From an uncultured Eubacteriales bacterium (GTDB lineage Bacteria > Bacillota > Clostridia > Peptostreptococcales > Anaerovoracaceae), in contig CACYYH010000013.1 in NCBI GenBank assembly GCA_902778565.1, positions 1 through 36,323 on the forward strand: 36,323 nucleotides of DNA. Reading direction: 5' to 3'. The notes beneath the pieces were generated by a model, which searched no databases, was not told where the DNA came from, and was given only the letters and a program-made list of their open reading frames with translations. The position numbers and the translations under genes were made by a program. Below, piece after piece: positions 23,707 through 31,877 of the stretch (its first letter is position 1; the number at the start of each line of letters is the position of its first letter).

Positions 23707-24963
23707 ATGCCTTTTAAAATAGTAAGAAATGACATAACAAAGATGAAAGTGGATGCTGTGGTGAACAGCGCCAATCCTCACGTGGCGGTGGGCCGCGGAG
23801 TGGATCATCACATTTACAGCGCAGCCGGATGGGACAAGCTTTTTGAAGAGCGAGTGAAGATAGGTCCCATGAGAAGGGGAAGCGCAGCCATCACTCCGGC
23901 ATTCGACCTTGATGCGAAATATATAATACATACTGTGGGACCCAAATGGAGAGAGGAAGACCCGGAACCTGCCAGAAGGCAGCTGAGAAGCTGCTACGAC
24001 AATGCCATGAGCCTGGCAATCGAGAATGGCATAAAGAGCATTGCCTTTCCTTTGATATCCACGGGAAACTACGGCTTCCCGAAGGAGGAGGGACTGAACA
24101 TAGCCTTCACTACCATCAGCAAGTATCTCTATACCACGGAAATGGACGTATATCTGGTGATATACGATGAAGAGGCATTTTCTCTTTCAAAGAAGCTGCT
24201 GGATGACATCGATGAATTCATTGACAGCAGATATGTGGAGGAGGCTGAGAGCACCTGGGATGGAGACAGGGCGTATATGAACTACAGCCCTGCATCATTT
24301 GGAAATATGGCCGGTTCGGGTCCGGAAACTCCTGCCATGGAAAGCGTCCAAAGGAGTGCGCCGCCTGAGAGTCTGCCTAAGGTTTCTTCGAAAAGACGTC
24401 TGAGCACGGGATTGTTTTCGAGAAGAAGGAGAGAAGAGCGTCAGACTGAAGAGGCTGAGATCATTAAAGCAAATAAAGTGGTTCCTATAGAACCTGTTCC
24501 TGAATTTCCGGAAGCTGAGGATTTCATGGCTGAGGCCGATGCTTACCACGGCAAAGAAGAGACTCCGGATGAGAGCATTGCTTTCGATGAGTACGGCAGC
24601 CTGGAGGATCTGCTGAAGCACTACAAGGGCGAGACTTTCCAGGAGAGGCTTTTCAGGTTCATGGACAGGACAGGGAAGAGCGACGTGGAGATCTACAAGG
24701 GAGCAAATCTTACGAAGCAGACTTTTTCAAAGATAAAGAAGCCCGGACACATACCGAAAAAGAGAACAGTGCTGGCGCTGGCAATATCGATGGGACTTTC
24801 CATAGACGACACCAAGGATCTTCTGGAAAGCGCGGGTCAGGCTTTCTCACCGTCGGATAAAATAGATCTGGCAGTCCAGTACTGTATGGATCACGGAATA
24901 TACAGCATACTTGAAGTTGAAAGAATACTCTTCGAATTATTCGAGGAAACTCTGGTGAGCTAG
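23707..24963 (+). CDS. Macro domain protein with C-terminal HTH-like domain
   Basis: 418-residue fusion. Residues 1-175 are a macro domain, which binds ADP-ribose or removes it (or O-acetyl groups): VDAVVNSANPHVAVGRGVDH carries the conserved Asn pair, IIHTVGPKW follows, and PLISTGNYGFPKEEG is the phosphate-binding loop. Residues about 180-300 are a charged, probably disordered linker. Residues about 308-418 are a helical domain with a helix-turn-helix-like region, SDVEIYKGANLTKQTFSKIKK, followed by TVLALAISMGLSIDDTKDLLESAG, like Xre-family domains. Upstream is its own extended -10 promoter; downstream lies a VWA protein gene 101 bp away. A function in ADP-ribose signalling or stress is possible; no partner ADP-ribosyltransferase is seen in the window. 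Confidence 0.82.
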   Translation: MPFKIVRNDITKMKVDAVVNSANPHVAVGRGVDHHIYSAAGWDKLFEERVKIGPMRRGSAAITPAFDLDAKYIIHTVGPKWREEDPEPARRQLRSCYDNAMSLAIENGIKSIAFPLISTGNYGFPKEEGLNIAFTTISKYLYTTEMDVYLVIYDEEAFSLSKKLLDDIDEFIDSRYVEEAESTWDGDRAYMNYSPASFGNMAGSGPETPAMESVQRSAPPESLPKVSSKRRLSTGLFSRRRREERQTEEAEIIKANKVVPIEPVPEFPEAEDFMAEADAYHGKEETPDESIAFDEYGSLEDLLKHYKGETFQERLFRFMDRTGKSDVEIYKGANLTKQTFSKIKKPGHIPKKRTVLALAISMGLSIDDTKDLLESAGQAFSPSDKIDLAVQYCMDHGIYSILEVERILFELFEETLVS

Positions 24964-24965
24964 AA

Positions 24966-25042
24966 GTCGCCTATCAGGCGACCGAAAACCATCTCGGTTC
25001 TGTTATCATCACATTGTAAACAGTAAGAAAGCCCTTCGGGGC
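24966..25042 (+). promoter_or_regulatory. Structured leader before the VWA gene
   Basis: Three small hairpins stand in this 101-bp gap: GTCGCC-TATCA-GGCGAC (24966-24982), an overlapping and mutually exclusive ACCGA/TCGGT (24981-24998), and GCCC-TTCG-GGGC (25031-25042) with a stable UUCG tetraloop just before the ribosome site. None has a T-run, so none is a clear terminator. The meaning is unknown. Confidence 0.35.
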
Positions 25043-25064
25043 AGATATAAAAGGAGGCAATGAG

Positions 25065-25724
25065 ATGAAAAAGGGACTTACAGAGATGGTTTTTATTTTA
25101 GACAGAAGCGGATCCATGGGAGGACTTGAAAAGGACACTATCGGAGGATACAACTCACTCATAGAGAAGCAGAAAAAGGAAGAGGGAGAGGCCCTGGTAT
25201 CCACGGTACTCTTCGACCACGAGCAGGAAGTGCTCCTGGACAGAGTGCCTTTGGATAAAGTAAAAGAAATGACAGAGGACGAATACTACGTCAGAGGCTG
25301 CACGGCGCTTCTGGACGCCATAGGGGGAGCGATCCATCATATTGGTAATATCCATAAATATGCAAGAGAAGAAGACGTGCCTGAAAAGACCATTTTCGTC
25401 ATCACGACGGATGGACTTGAAAACGCCAGCAAGCGTTATTCCTACCGTGACATAAAGAAGATGATCAAAAGACAGGAAGAAAAATACGGCTGGGAATTCC
25501 TTTTCCTGGGTGCGAACATCGACGTGGCAAAGGAGTCTGACAGACTGGGCATCAGACAGGACAGAGCAGTGCGCTACGTAAATGACAGCGAGGGAATAGA
25601 GCTCAATTACGAGGTCGTAGGCTGCGCCATGAGCGCCATGAGATCCATGCCGGATTCCAAGGCAATGGACGGCAGCTGGAAGGAGAAGATCGAGAAGGAT
25701 TTCAAGAAGCGCGGCCGCAGATAA
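25065..25724 (+). CDS. Stand-alone von Willebrand factor A (VWA) domain protein
   Basis: 219-residue VWA protein with no signal peptide. The metal-ion-dependent adhesion site is intact: FILDRSGSMGG (DxSxS at D13, S15, S17), the Thr in RGCTALLDAIGG, and the Asp in VITTDGLENAS. Such cytoplasmic VWA proteins, TerY-like in outline, bind partner proteins through a divalent metal; the exact role is unknown. AAAGGAGG stands before ATG. It follows the macro-HTH gene in the same direction, probably sharing its transcript because no clear promoter hexamers are seen between them. Confidence 0.85.
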   Translation: MKKGLTEMVFILDRSGSMGGLEKDTIGGYNSLIEKQKKEEGEALVSTVLFDHEQEVLLDRVPLDKVKEMTEDEYYVRGCTALLDAIGGAIHHIGNIHKYAREEDVPEKTIFVITTDGLENASKRYSYRDIKKMIKRQEEKYGWEFLFLGANIDVAKESDRLGIRQDRAVRYVNDSEGIELNYEVVGCAMSAMRSMPDSKAMDGSWKEKIEKDFKKRGRR

Positions 25725-25811
25725 GCAGAAGCAGTGATTTTAAGGTAAACATAAGAAAAAAAGTGGCAAAACATTGGGTGACAGCCCAAATCAGAAGAGA
25801 GTTTTTGTATT

Positions 25812-25833
25812 TCTTCACAAAATCTTCACAAAA
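25812..25833 (+). promoter_or_regulatory. Tandem TCTTCACAAAA repeat upstream of opp operon
   Basis: The 11-bp sequence TCTTCACAAAA occurs twice back to back (25812-25822, 25823-25833). TTCACA with 5-bp spacing resembles the direct-repeat site used by PhoP response regulators in Bacillus (TT-A/C/T-ACA repeats of 11-bp period). It lies just upstream of a possible opp promoter (TATAAT 25869). The region is AT-rich, so this may be chance. Confidence 0.35.
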
Positions 25834-25871
25834 ATCAAAAAAATAATGAAAACGATATAACGATGTAGTAT

Positions 25872-25913
25872 AATAAAGCAGAGGCGGAGTATTCTCTGCT
25901 TTATTGTATTTTT
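25872..25913 (+). terminator. Hairpin between VWA gene and opp operon, terminator-like
   Basis: Perfect 12-bp stem AATAAAGCAGAG (25872-25883) and CTCTGCTTTATT (25894-25905), 10-nt loop, followed by GTATTTTTTA. Best read as the terminator of the VWA unit. The 5' arm overlaps a TATAAT (25869-25874) that could be the -10 of the opp promoter, so it may instead shape the opp leader. Confidence 0.6.
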
Positions 25914-25941
25914 AAGACCTCGAAAAGAAGGTGAAGTGTAA

Positions 25942-26871
25942 ATGAGCAAAAAGAATCTTTCGTATATCCTGAAGCGAATCATTCTGGCCATACTGACTGT
26001 CTGGGTAGTTATCACCCTTACGTTCTTCGTAATGCGTGCAGTACCCGGCGGTCCTTTCATGAGTGAGAAAGCCATCACTCCTGCCGCACAGGCAGCACTG
26101 GAAGCCAAGTATGGACTGGATAAGCCGCTGTTTGAACAGTATGTGACCTATCTTAAGGACATTGCTTTCCATCTGGATTTCGGTCCATCACTGAAACAGA
26201 GAGGCAGAATGGTTATCGACGTCATCACAGACGGACTGAGGACTTCAGTTAAACTTGGTGTCATCGCTGCAGTTTTCGCTGCTATCTTTGGCATTGTTCT
26301 CGGGGCGGTGGCCGCCCTTAACCGGAACAAGTTCATCGATAAATGCATCATGGTCCTGACAACTGCCTTGATATCGATGCCCACCTTCATCATAGGATCC
26401 CTGATGCTTATCTTGTTCTCTGTAAAGCTGGGATGGCTCCCGGCTAACGGTGAGACTGCCAAGGGTCTGATCCTTCCGATCATCAGCCTTGGGCTTTACC
26501 CCATGAGTTATATCACTAGGCTTACAAGGTCGTCCATGCTGGATGTTCTGGGTCAGGACTATATCAGAACTGCTAAAGCCAAGGGCGTAAGCAAAGTGAT
26601 GATAATCTTCGGACACGCTCTTAAGAACAGCCTTATTCCTGTAATTACATACTTCGGACCCATGCTTGCGTACATCGTAACCGGATCCCTGGTAGTTGAG
26701 CAGATCTTTGCTGTTCCCGGTATCGGCCGTGCCTTCGTAAACAGTATAACGAACCGTGACTATCCGCTGATCATGGGTACCACCATCGTGCTGGCAGCCC
26801 TGATCGTAATAATGAATCTGGTCAGTGATATCCTGTATAAGGTAGCTGACCCGAGGATCAATCTTGAGTAA
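25942..26871 (+). CDS. oppB: Oligopeptide ABC transporter permease OppB
   Basis: 309-residue inner-membrane permease with six membrane segments, starting ILKRIILAILTVWVVITLTFFVMRAVPGGPF, the usual OppB opening (quoted to residue 40 in two parts by family consensus). The EAA loop that docks the ATPase is DYIRTAKAKGVSKVMIIFGH and the C-terminal part has GSLVVEQIFAVPGIGR. First gene of an oppBCDF-A cluster that imports peptides. GAAGGTGA precedes ATG. Close DppB/AppB relatives exist, but the OppA-like binding protein downstream favours oligopeptides. Confidence 0.92.
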   Translation: MSKKNLSYILKRIILAILTVWVVITLTFFVMRAVPGGPFMSEKAITPAAQAALEAKYGLDKPLFEQYVTYLKDIAFHLDFGPSLKQRGRMVIDVITDGLRTSVKLGVIAAVFAAIFGIVLGAVAALNRNKFIDKCIMVLTTALISMPTFIIGSLMLILFSVKLGWLPANGETAKGLILPIISLGLYPMSYITRLTRSSMLDVLGQDYIRTAKAKGVSKVMIIFGHALKNSLIPVITYFGPMLAYIVTGSLVVEQIFAVPGIGRAFVNSITNRDYPLIMGTTIVLAALIVIMNLVSDILYKVADPRINLE

Positions 26872-26885
26872 GGAGGGGTGAGGAT

Positions 26886-27950
26886 ATGTTTAACAAAGAA
26901 AAGTTATTCAGCCTTCAGCAGGATCCGAACCTTTTCCTTCCTGCTACTGATGAAGAAAAAGAATATATGGTGCAGATGCGTGAGTCTTCCACCTTCTTTA
27001 AGGACGGAGTCAAGCGTCTCCTTAAGAACGACGTAGCGGTAGTCAGCATCATACTCATAGTTATTATTACATTGTCTGCGATCTTTGTTCCCATGTTCTG
27101 GCCATATTCATATGACAGAATGCTGGGAGTAGCTCCGGGTAAACAGGTAGACAACTCATATAACAACCTGAGACCTTTTGAGTACGGAACTACTGAACAG
27201 GCCAAGATGGATGCCGGCGAGAAAGTCTTCCCGCACATCTTCGGAACAGATGCCCAGGGCAGAGATTACTTCATACGAGTGGTCTATGGCACCAGGATAT
27301 CTCTTGCGGTAGGTTTCTTTGCAAGCCTTATCGTACTGATAATAGGTATGCTGGTAGGTTCCATATCGGGATATCTGGGAGGTAAGGTGGACCTGATCAT
27401 AATGCGTATAGTGGATATCATTTATTCACTTCCCGACATGCTGATGGTAATCCTTCTGGCTTCGGTAATGAGGGTAGCCCTCACGCCGGTCATTGAAGGT
27501 ACTGTCCTTGCCAAGATCGGTGCCAACATCATCTCTTTGTTCATAGTTTTCGGCGTACTCTACTGGGTATCAATGTCCAGACTTATCAGAGGACAGATCC
27601 TTTCCCTCAAGGAACAGGAATACGTGCTTGCTGCAAGAGCTGCAGGAGCGAAGGGCGGCTGGATCATCAGAAAGCATCTGCTTCCTAACTGTATTTCAGT
27701 AATCATCATTTCAACTGCTCTTCAGATCCCCAGCGCAATCTTTACAGAGAGTTATCTGTCCTTCCTGGGACTGGGTGTAAATGCACCAATGCCTTCACTT
27801 GGATCTCTGGCATCTGATGCTTTGAACGGAATCAATTCCTATGCTTACAGACTCGTGATCCCCGCGATCATTATTTCACTTATAGTACTTTCTCTGAATC
27901 TTTTCGGAGACGGCTTAAGGGACGCATTTGACCCTAAGCTGAGACGCTAG
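26886..27950 (+). CDS. oppC: Oligopeptide ABC transporter permease OppC
   Basis: 354-residue second permease. It has a longer cytoplasmic N-terminus (about 50 residues), a first membrane segment VVSIILIVIITLSAIFVPMF, then an external stretch with HIFGTDAQGRDYFIRVVYGT, the conserved OppC/DppC signature, and five more membrane segments. The EAA loop is YVLAARAAGAKGGWIIRKHL. The gene lies 14 bp after oppB, with GGAGGGG for ribosome binding, and 15 bp before oppD. Confidence 0.92.
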   Translation: MFNKEKLFSLQQDPNLFLPATDEEKEYMVQMRESSTFFKDGVKRLLKNDVAVVSIILIVIITLSAIFVPMFWPYSYDRMLGVAPGKQVDNSYNNLRPFEYGTTEQAKMDAGEKVFPHIFGTDAQGRDYFIRVVYGTRISLAVGFFASLIVLIIGMLVGSISGYLGGKVDLIIMRIVDIIYSLPDMLMVILLASVMRVALTPVIEGTVLAKIGANIISLFIVFGVLYWVSMSRLIRGQILSLKEQEYVLAARAAGAKGGWIIRKHLLPNCISVIIISTALQIPSAIFTESYLSFLGLGVNAPMPSLGSLASDALNGINSYAYRLVIPAIIISLIVLSLNLFGDGLRDAFDPKLRR

Positions 27951-27965
27951 GAAAGGAGGAGAGAA

Positions 27966-28967
27966 ATGGCATTACTTGAAGTTAATGATTTAAGAACATC
28001 CTTCTTTACTGCTGCAGGCGAAGTCAAAGCCGTAAACGGCGTATCCTTCAGCCTGGACAGACATAAGGTACTCGGAATAGTAGGAGAATCCGGGTCCGGC
28101 AAGTCCGTTACCGCTTACTCCATCATGCAGATACTGGATCCCAACGGCAGGATCGTAGGCGGCTCCGTCAAACTTGATGGGCAGGAGCTGGTAGGCGCAG
28201 GCGAAAAGGTCATGAAGACCGTCAGAGGAAATAAGATATCCATCATTTTCCAGGATCCCATGACATCCCTGAATCCTACGTATACCATAGGACATCAGCT
28301 CGTCGAAGCCATAACCCTTCATACTGACCGTGACAAGAAGCAGGCTTGGGACAGAGCTGTTGAACTTCTCAAACTGGTAAACGTAAATGAACCTGAAAAG
28401 AGAATGAAACAGTATCCCTTCGAGCTTTCAGGAGGTATGCGTCAGCGTGTAATGATCGCCATGGCTCTCTCATGTGAGCCGGAGATCCTGATAGCTGACG
28501 AGCCCACCACCGCTCTTGACGTTACCATTCAGGCACAGATCCTGGAACTCATGAAGAGCCTGCAGGATCAGCTGGGAATGGCCATCATCATGATCACTCA
28601 CGACCTGGGAGTTGTTGCTCAGCTTTGCGACCAGATAATCGTAATGTATGCCGGTTCCATCTGTGAAAGAGGAACCGCAGAGGATATCTTCTATAATCCT
28701 CATCACTCATACACCAAGGGACTTCTGAAGTCCATTCCTACGGTAGATATGGAAGGAAAGAAACTGGAACCCATCACAGGTACTCCCATCGACCTTCTGA
28801 ACATGCCCAAGGGCTGTCCCTTTGCACCGAGATGCGATGATGCAATGCATATCTGCATAAACGAGAAGTGCGACTATATAGACATCAATGAACACCATTC
28901 GGCTGCATGCTGGATGAACGTAAAAGAACTTTTAGAGGAGCAGAAAGGAGGTGCTTCAAATGAGTGA
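27966..28967 (+). CDS. oppD: Oligopeptide ABC transporter ATP-binding protein OppD
   Basis: 333-residue ATPase that energises peptide import. Walker [10 protein letters not shown]-loop [12 protein letters not shown], signature LSGGMRQR, Walker [13 protein letters not shown] and the switch His in MITHDLGV are all intact. The C-terminal oligopeptide-transporter extension has cysteines in [20 protein letters not shown], the region that binds a Fe-S cluster in some OppD structures. It overlaps oppF by 8 bp. Confidence 0.94.
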   Translation: MALLEVNDLRTSFFTAAGEVKAVNGVSFSLDRHKVLGIVGESGSGKSVTAYSIMQILDPNGRIVGGSVKLDGQELVGAGEKVMKTVRGNKISIIFQDPMTSLNPTYTIGHQLVEAITLHTDRDKKQAWDRAVELLKLVNVNEPEKRMKQYPFELSGGMRQRVMIAMALSCEPEILIADEPTTALDVTIQAQILELMKSLQDQLGMAIIMITHDLGVVAQLCDQIIVMYAGSICERGTAEDIFYNPHHSYTKGLLKSIPTVDMEGKKLEPITGTPIDLLNMPKGCPFAPRCDDAMHICINEKCDYIDINEHHSAACWMNVKELLEEQKGGASNE

Positions 28968-29943
28968 AGAAAAAGAAGTAATCATTCGCGTTGAACACCT
29001 TAAAGAGTATTTTGACATAAGTACCGGATTCTTCTCCTCTAAGCCTCTGAAGGCTGTTGATGACGTATCCTTTGAGATCAAAAAAGGAGAAACTCTGGGA
29101 CTTGTAGGAGAGTCCGGCTGCGGCAAGACCACAGTAGGTCGTACCATTCTCCATCTGTACAAGCCCACCGACGGAAAAGTATTTTTCGAAGGCAAAGAGA
29201 TCAAAACCAAGGAAGACCTTGACAATCTCCGCAAAAAGGCTACTATGGTATTTCAGGACCCCTATTCATCACTGAATCCACGTATGACGGTCAGTGATAT
29301 CATTGGAGAGCCTCTGGATATCCATAAGATGTATACGGATAAAAAAGCCAGACAGGACAGGATCCTTGAACTCATGGATCACGTTGGACTGAACTCAGAG
29401 CATGCTGCAAGATATGCCCACGAGTTCTCCGGAGGACAGAGACAGAGAATCGGAATCGCCAGAGCTCTGGCGCTGAATCCGTCATTTATCGTCTGCGATG
29501 AACCTGTATCCGCACTGGACGTATCCATTCAGGCTCAGGTCATCAATATGTTCGACGAACTTCAGGACAAGCTGGGGCTGACCTATCTGTTCATCGCTCA
29601 TGACCTGCTGGTAGTAAAGCATATATCAGACCGTATCGCTGTAATGTATCTGGGCAAGATGGTGGAGCTTGCAGACTCCGATGAGATCTATCATCACTCC
29701 CTGCATCCTTACACCAAGTCACTGATCTCGGCTGTGCCTGTACCGGATCCTCAGATCGCCAGAGCCAACAAGCGTATAGCTCTTGAGGGAGATATCCCCA
29801 GCCCGCTGAACGCTCCGTCAGGCTGTCCTTTCAGAACCAGATGCAAATACGCCACTGAGGCATGCTCCCTCAGTATGCCTGAATTCAAGGAAGTCACCCC
29901 CGGACACTTCGTTGCCTGCCATAGGGTGGACGAAATCAACTGA
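28960..29943 (+). CDS. oppF: Oligopeptide ABC transporter ATP-binding protein OppF
   Basis: Second ATPase of the transporter, 327 residues from ATG 28960. AAAGGAGG ends nine bases before this ATG, whereas a GTG at 28951 lies inside that ribosome site and is rejected. Motifs: Walker [10 protein letters not shown]-loop [12 protein letters not shown], signature FSGGQRQR, Walker [13 protein letters not shown], and [10 protein letters not shown]. The C-terminal Cys-bearing segment [16 protein letters not shown] matches OppF. It ends before two hairpins that separate it from the binding-protein gene. Confidence 0.93.
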   Translation: MSEEKEVIIRVEHLKEYFDISTGFFSSKPLKAVDDVSFEIKKGETLGLVGESGCGKTTVGRTILHLYKPTDGKVFFEGKEIKTKEDLDNLRKKATMVFQDPYSSLNPRMTVSDIIGEPLDIHKMYTDKKARQDRILELMDHVGLNSEHAARYAHEFSGGQRQRIGIARALALNPSFIVCDEPVSALDVSIQAQVINMFDELQDKLGLTYLFIAHDLLVVKHISDRIAVMYLGKMVELADSDEIYHHSLHPYTKSLISAVPVPDPQIARANKRIALEGDIPSPLNAPSGCPFRTRCKYATEACSLSMPEFKEVTPGHFVACHRVDEIN

Positions 29944-29949
29944 TTTAAG

Positions 29950-30004
29950 ATCATCAACGTGTTTAACCACGTGAATGATAAATTAAAAAGCTTTTTAATT
30001 TTTT
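29950..30004 (+). terminator. Two hairpins between oppF and the binding-protein gene
   Basis: First, ATCAT-CA-ACGTG / CACGT-GA-ATGAT with loop TTTAAC (29950-29979). Second, a perfect 22-bp palindrome AAATTAAAAAG-CTTTTTAATTT-like (29980-30001) running into TTTT. The second may partly terminate or protect mRNA ends so that permease and binding-protein levels differ. No separate promoter is evident. Confidence 0.5.
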
Positions 30005-30023
30005 AGAAAGGAAGGAAAGCAAC

Positions 30024-31784
30024 ATGAAAAAATTATTAGCAGTACTTCTTATTCTCGTCATGGTATTCACCTTCGCAGCATGCGGATCTTCCGGCGGCGG
30101 CGGAGATGAAGGCCCTGCAGCAGTCAGCGTAGAAGACGAGGTTAAGCAGGCAGAGATCCGTCAGGCAATCAGCCTTCTCTTTGACAGAAACTACATCTGC
30201 GAAGAAATCGGACAGGCCGGACAGCTTCCTGCAAACACTTTCGTAGCTATGGGTATGACAGACGCTGACGGTTCTCAGTTCTATCAGAACGCTAACGGCG
30301 GCCAGGGATACTACAGCGTAGATCCTGCTGATTTCGAAGCTAACGTAAACGAAGCTATCGAGATCCTCAAGAAGTATTATGAGTGGGATGAATCCGCTCA
30401 GAAGTTCACCAACTTCCCTACACTTACTTATCTCTATAACACAAGTGAAGGACACAAGGCTATCGGTGAATATCTCCAGAGCGCTCTCGCTTCAGTTGGT
30501 ATCACTATCAACCTGGAGAACCAGGAGTGGAACACATTCCTCAACACACGTAAGGCAGGAGATTACTCCATCGCTCGTAACGGCTGGTTAGCTGACTACA
30601 ACGATCCTATCTGCTTCCTTGACATGTGGACAACAGATTCCGGTAACAACGACGTACAGTTCGGCAGAGGCAACCACGGAACTCTCGCAATGTACAGCGT
30701 TGACACCACAGACCTTGGACTTGACCTCAAGGTAGAGAACGGAACATGGTCCGAGACCTATGATCCTCTTATCTCCCTCGTTAAGACCACCACAGATCCT
30801 GCAACCAGATATGCTCTTATGCACAAGGCTGAGGACCTTCTTATGTCCACCGGAGCTATCTGTCCTCTGTACTACTACACAGATCCTTACATGATCTCCA
30901 AGACAGTGGACGGATTCTTTGCTAACCCTCTGGGCTACAAGTACTTCATGTACACCACAACATCCGACAACCTTGACACTCTCAACGTATGTATCGCTTC
31001 CGAGCCTGATACACTTGATCCTGCAGCTAACTCCGCAGTAGACGGAGCTACAATGCTGGCTCACCTGTTCTCAGGTCTTGCTAAGTGGTCACAGGACGAA
31101 AATGGAGTTCTCCAGATCGTTCCCGATGCTGCAGAAGAACTCGTTGAAGGTGTTGAGAACGAAGACGGAACAGTTACCTACACCTACACTCTCCGCGACA
31201 TGACATGGTCCGATGGACAGCCCGTAACCGCTAAGGATTACGAGTTTGCATGGAAGAGAGCAGCTAATGAAGAGAACGCATTCGACTATGGATACATGTT
31301 CGAGAACGTTGTTGGATATCCTAACGATCTCGCTGTAACCGCACTCGATGACAAGACTCTCGAAGTTACCATCGCAAACCAGGTAGCATACTGGAACGAA
31401 CTCCTTGCATTCCCTACATTCTTCCCTGTAAGAGAAGACGTAGTAGCTAACGAAGGCTGGAACACAGATCCTTCAACCTATGTATGCAACGGTATGTACA
31501 CCATGGACGCTTGGGATCATAACAGTGTAATCACTCTCAAGAAGAATGAGAACCACCCTGACGCTGCAGAGGTAACAATGCCTACACTTAAGTTCTATCT
31601 GAGTGATGATGCAAACAACATGCTCACCAACTTCAAGAACGGCGAGTGGAAACTCATCGATGACGTTCCTACAAATGAAATGGCAGCACTGAAGAAGGAT
31701 TATCCTGATGAATTCGTAGTAGCAGGCCAGATCGGAACATACTATGTATGCTGGAACATCAACGAGGATATCAGAGCTTGGTAA
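30024..31784 (+). CDS. oppA: Circularly permuted OppA-type peptide-binding lipoprotein
   Basis: 586-residue lipoprotein: signal MKKLLAVLLILVMVFTFAAC with lipobox Cys20 and a Gly/Ser linker. Then the lobes come in the wrong order. Residues about 35-312 match the C-terminal lobe of SBP_bac_5/OppA proteins (EIRQAISLLFDRNYI, LTYLYNTSEGHKAI, LENQEWNTFLNTR, RNGWLADYNDP, ALMHKAEDLL, CPLYYYTDPYMI). Residues about 313-583 match the N-terminal lobe (LNVCIASEPDTLDPA, LFSGLAKW, MTWSDGQPVTAKDYEFAW, LDDKTLEVTI, CNGMYTMDAWDHNS, YYVCWNINEDI). In E. coli OppA the last strand YYYEINNQ is followed directly by the segment that here begins the mature protein. The frame is open throughout with normal codon use and the ribosome site is good. 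Likely still binds peptides if the two lobes fold together; this needs testing. Confidence 0.9.
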   Translation: MKKLLAVLLILVMVFTFAACGSSGGGGDEGPAAVSVEDEVKQAEIRQAISLLFDRNYICEEIGQAGQLPANTFVAMGMTDADGSQFYQNANGGQGYYSVDPADFEANVNEAIEILKKYYEWDESAQKFTNFPTLTYLYNTSEGHKAIGEYLQSALASVGITINLENQEWNTFLNTRKAGDYSIARNGWLADYNDPICFLDMWTTDSGNNDVQFGRGNHGTLAMYSVDTTDLGLDLKVENGTWSETYDPLISLVKTTTDPATRYALMHKAEDLLMSTGAICPLYYYTDPYMISKTVDGFFANPLGYKYFMYTTTSDNLDTLNVCIASEPDTLDPAANSAVDGATMLAHLFSGLAKWSQDENGVLQIVPDAAEELVEGVENEDGTVTYTYTLRDMTWSDGQPVTAKDYEFAWKRAANEENAFDYGYMFENVVGYPNDLAVTALDDKTLEVTIANQVAYWNELLAFPTFFPVREDVVANEGWNTDPSTYVCNGMYTMDAWDHNSVITLKKNENHPDAAEVTMPTLKFYLSDDANNMLTNFKNGEWKLIDDVPTNEMAALKKDYPDEFVVAGQIGTYYVCWNINEDIRAW

Positions 31785-31824
31785 TCTAACACTTGATTTA
31801 AAAGCTTAAATAGGTTAAACTCGA

Positions 31825-31855
31825 ATAGGGGACCCCGCGGGGTCCTCTATTTTTT
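31825..31855 (+). terminator. Intrinsic terminator after the opp operon
   Basis: ATAGGGGACCCC (31825-31836) pairs with GGGGTCCTCTAT (31839-31850) with one G-U pair, followed by TTTTT. The nominal 2-nt gap means that the top pairs open to make the loop. Confidence 0.9.
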
Positions 31856-31877
31856 AGAGTAAAGGAGTTTTTAATTT

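Noticed and set aside
25774..25789. Terminator from TTGGG-TGACAG-CCCAA after the VWA gene
   Set aside because: Five-bp stem and no T-run following; the longer hairpin at 25872 is a better candidate.
30588..31064. Antisense open frame of 158 codons inside the binding-protein gene
   Set aside because: No ribosome site, no recognisable motif, and the opposite strand has a full SBP_bac_5 match; it is a codon-bias shadow.
30024..31784. Binding-protein gene as an assembly artefact or pseudogene
   Set aside because: Both junctions are in frame, no stops occur, all motifs are intact, and a single misjoin of tandem copies cannot give this order. Not fully excluded without reads.
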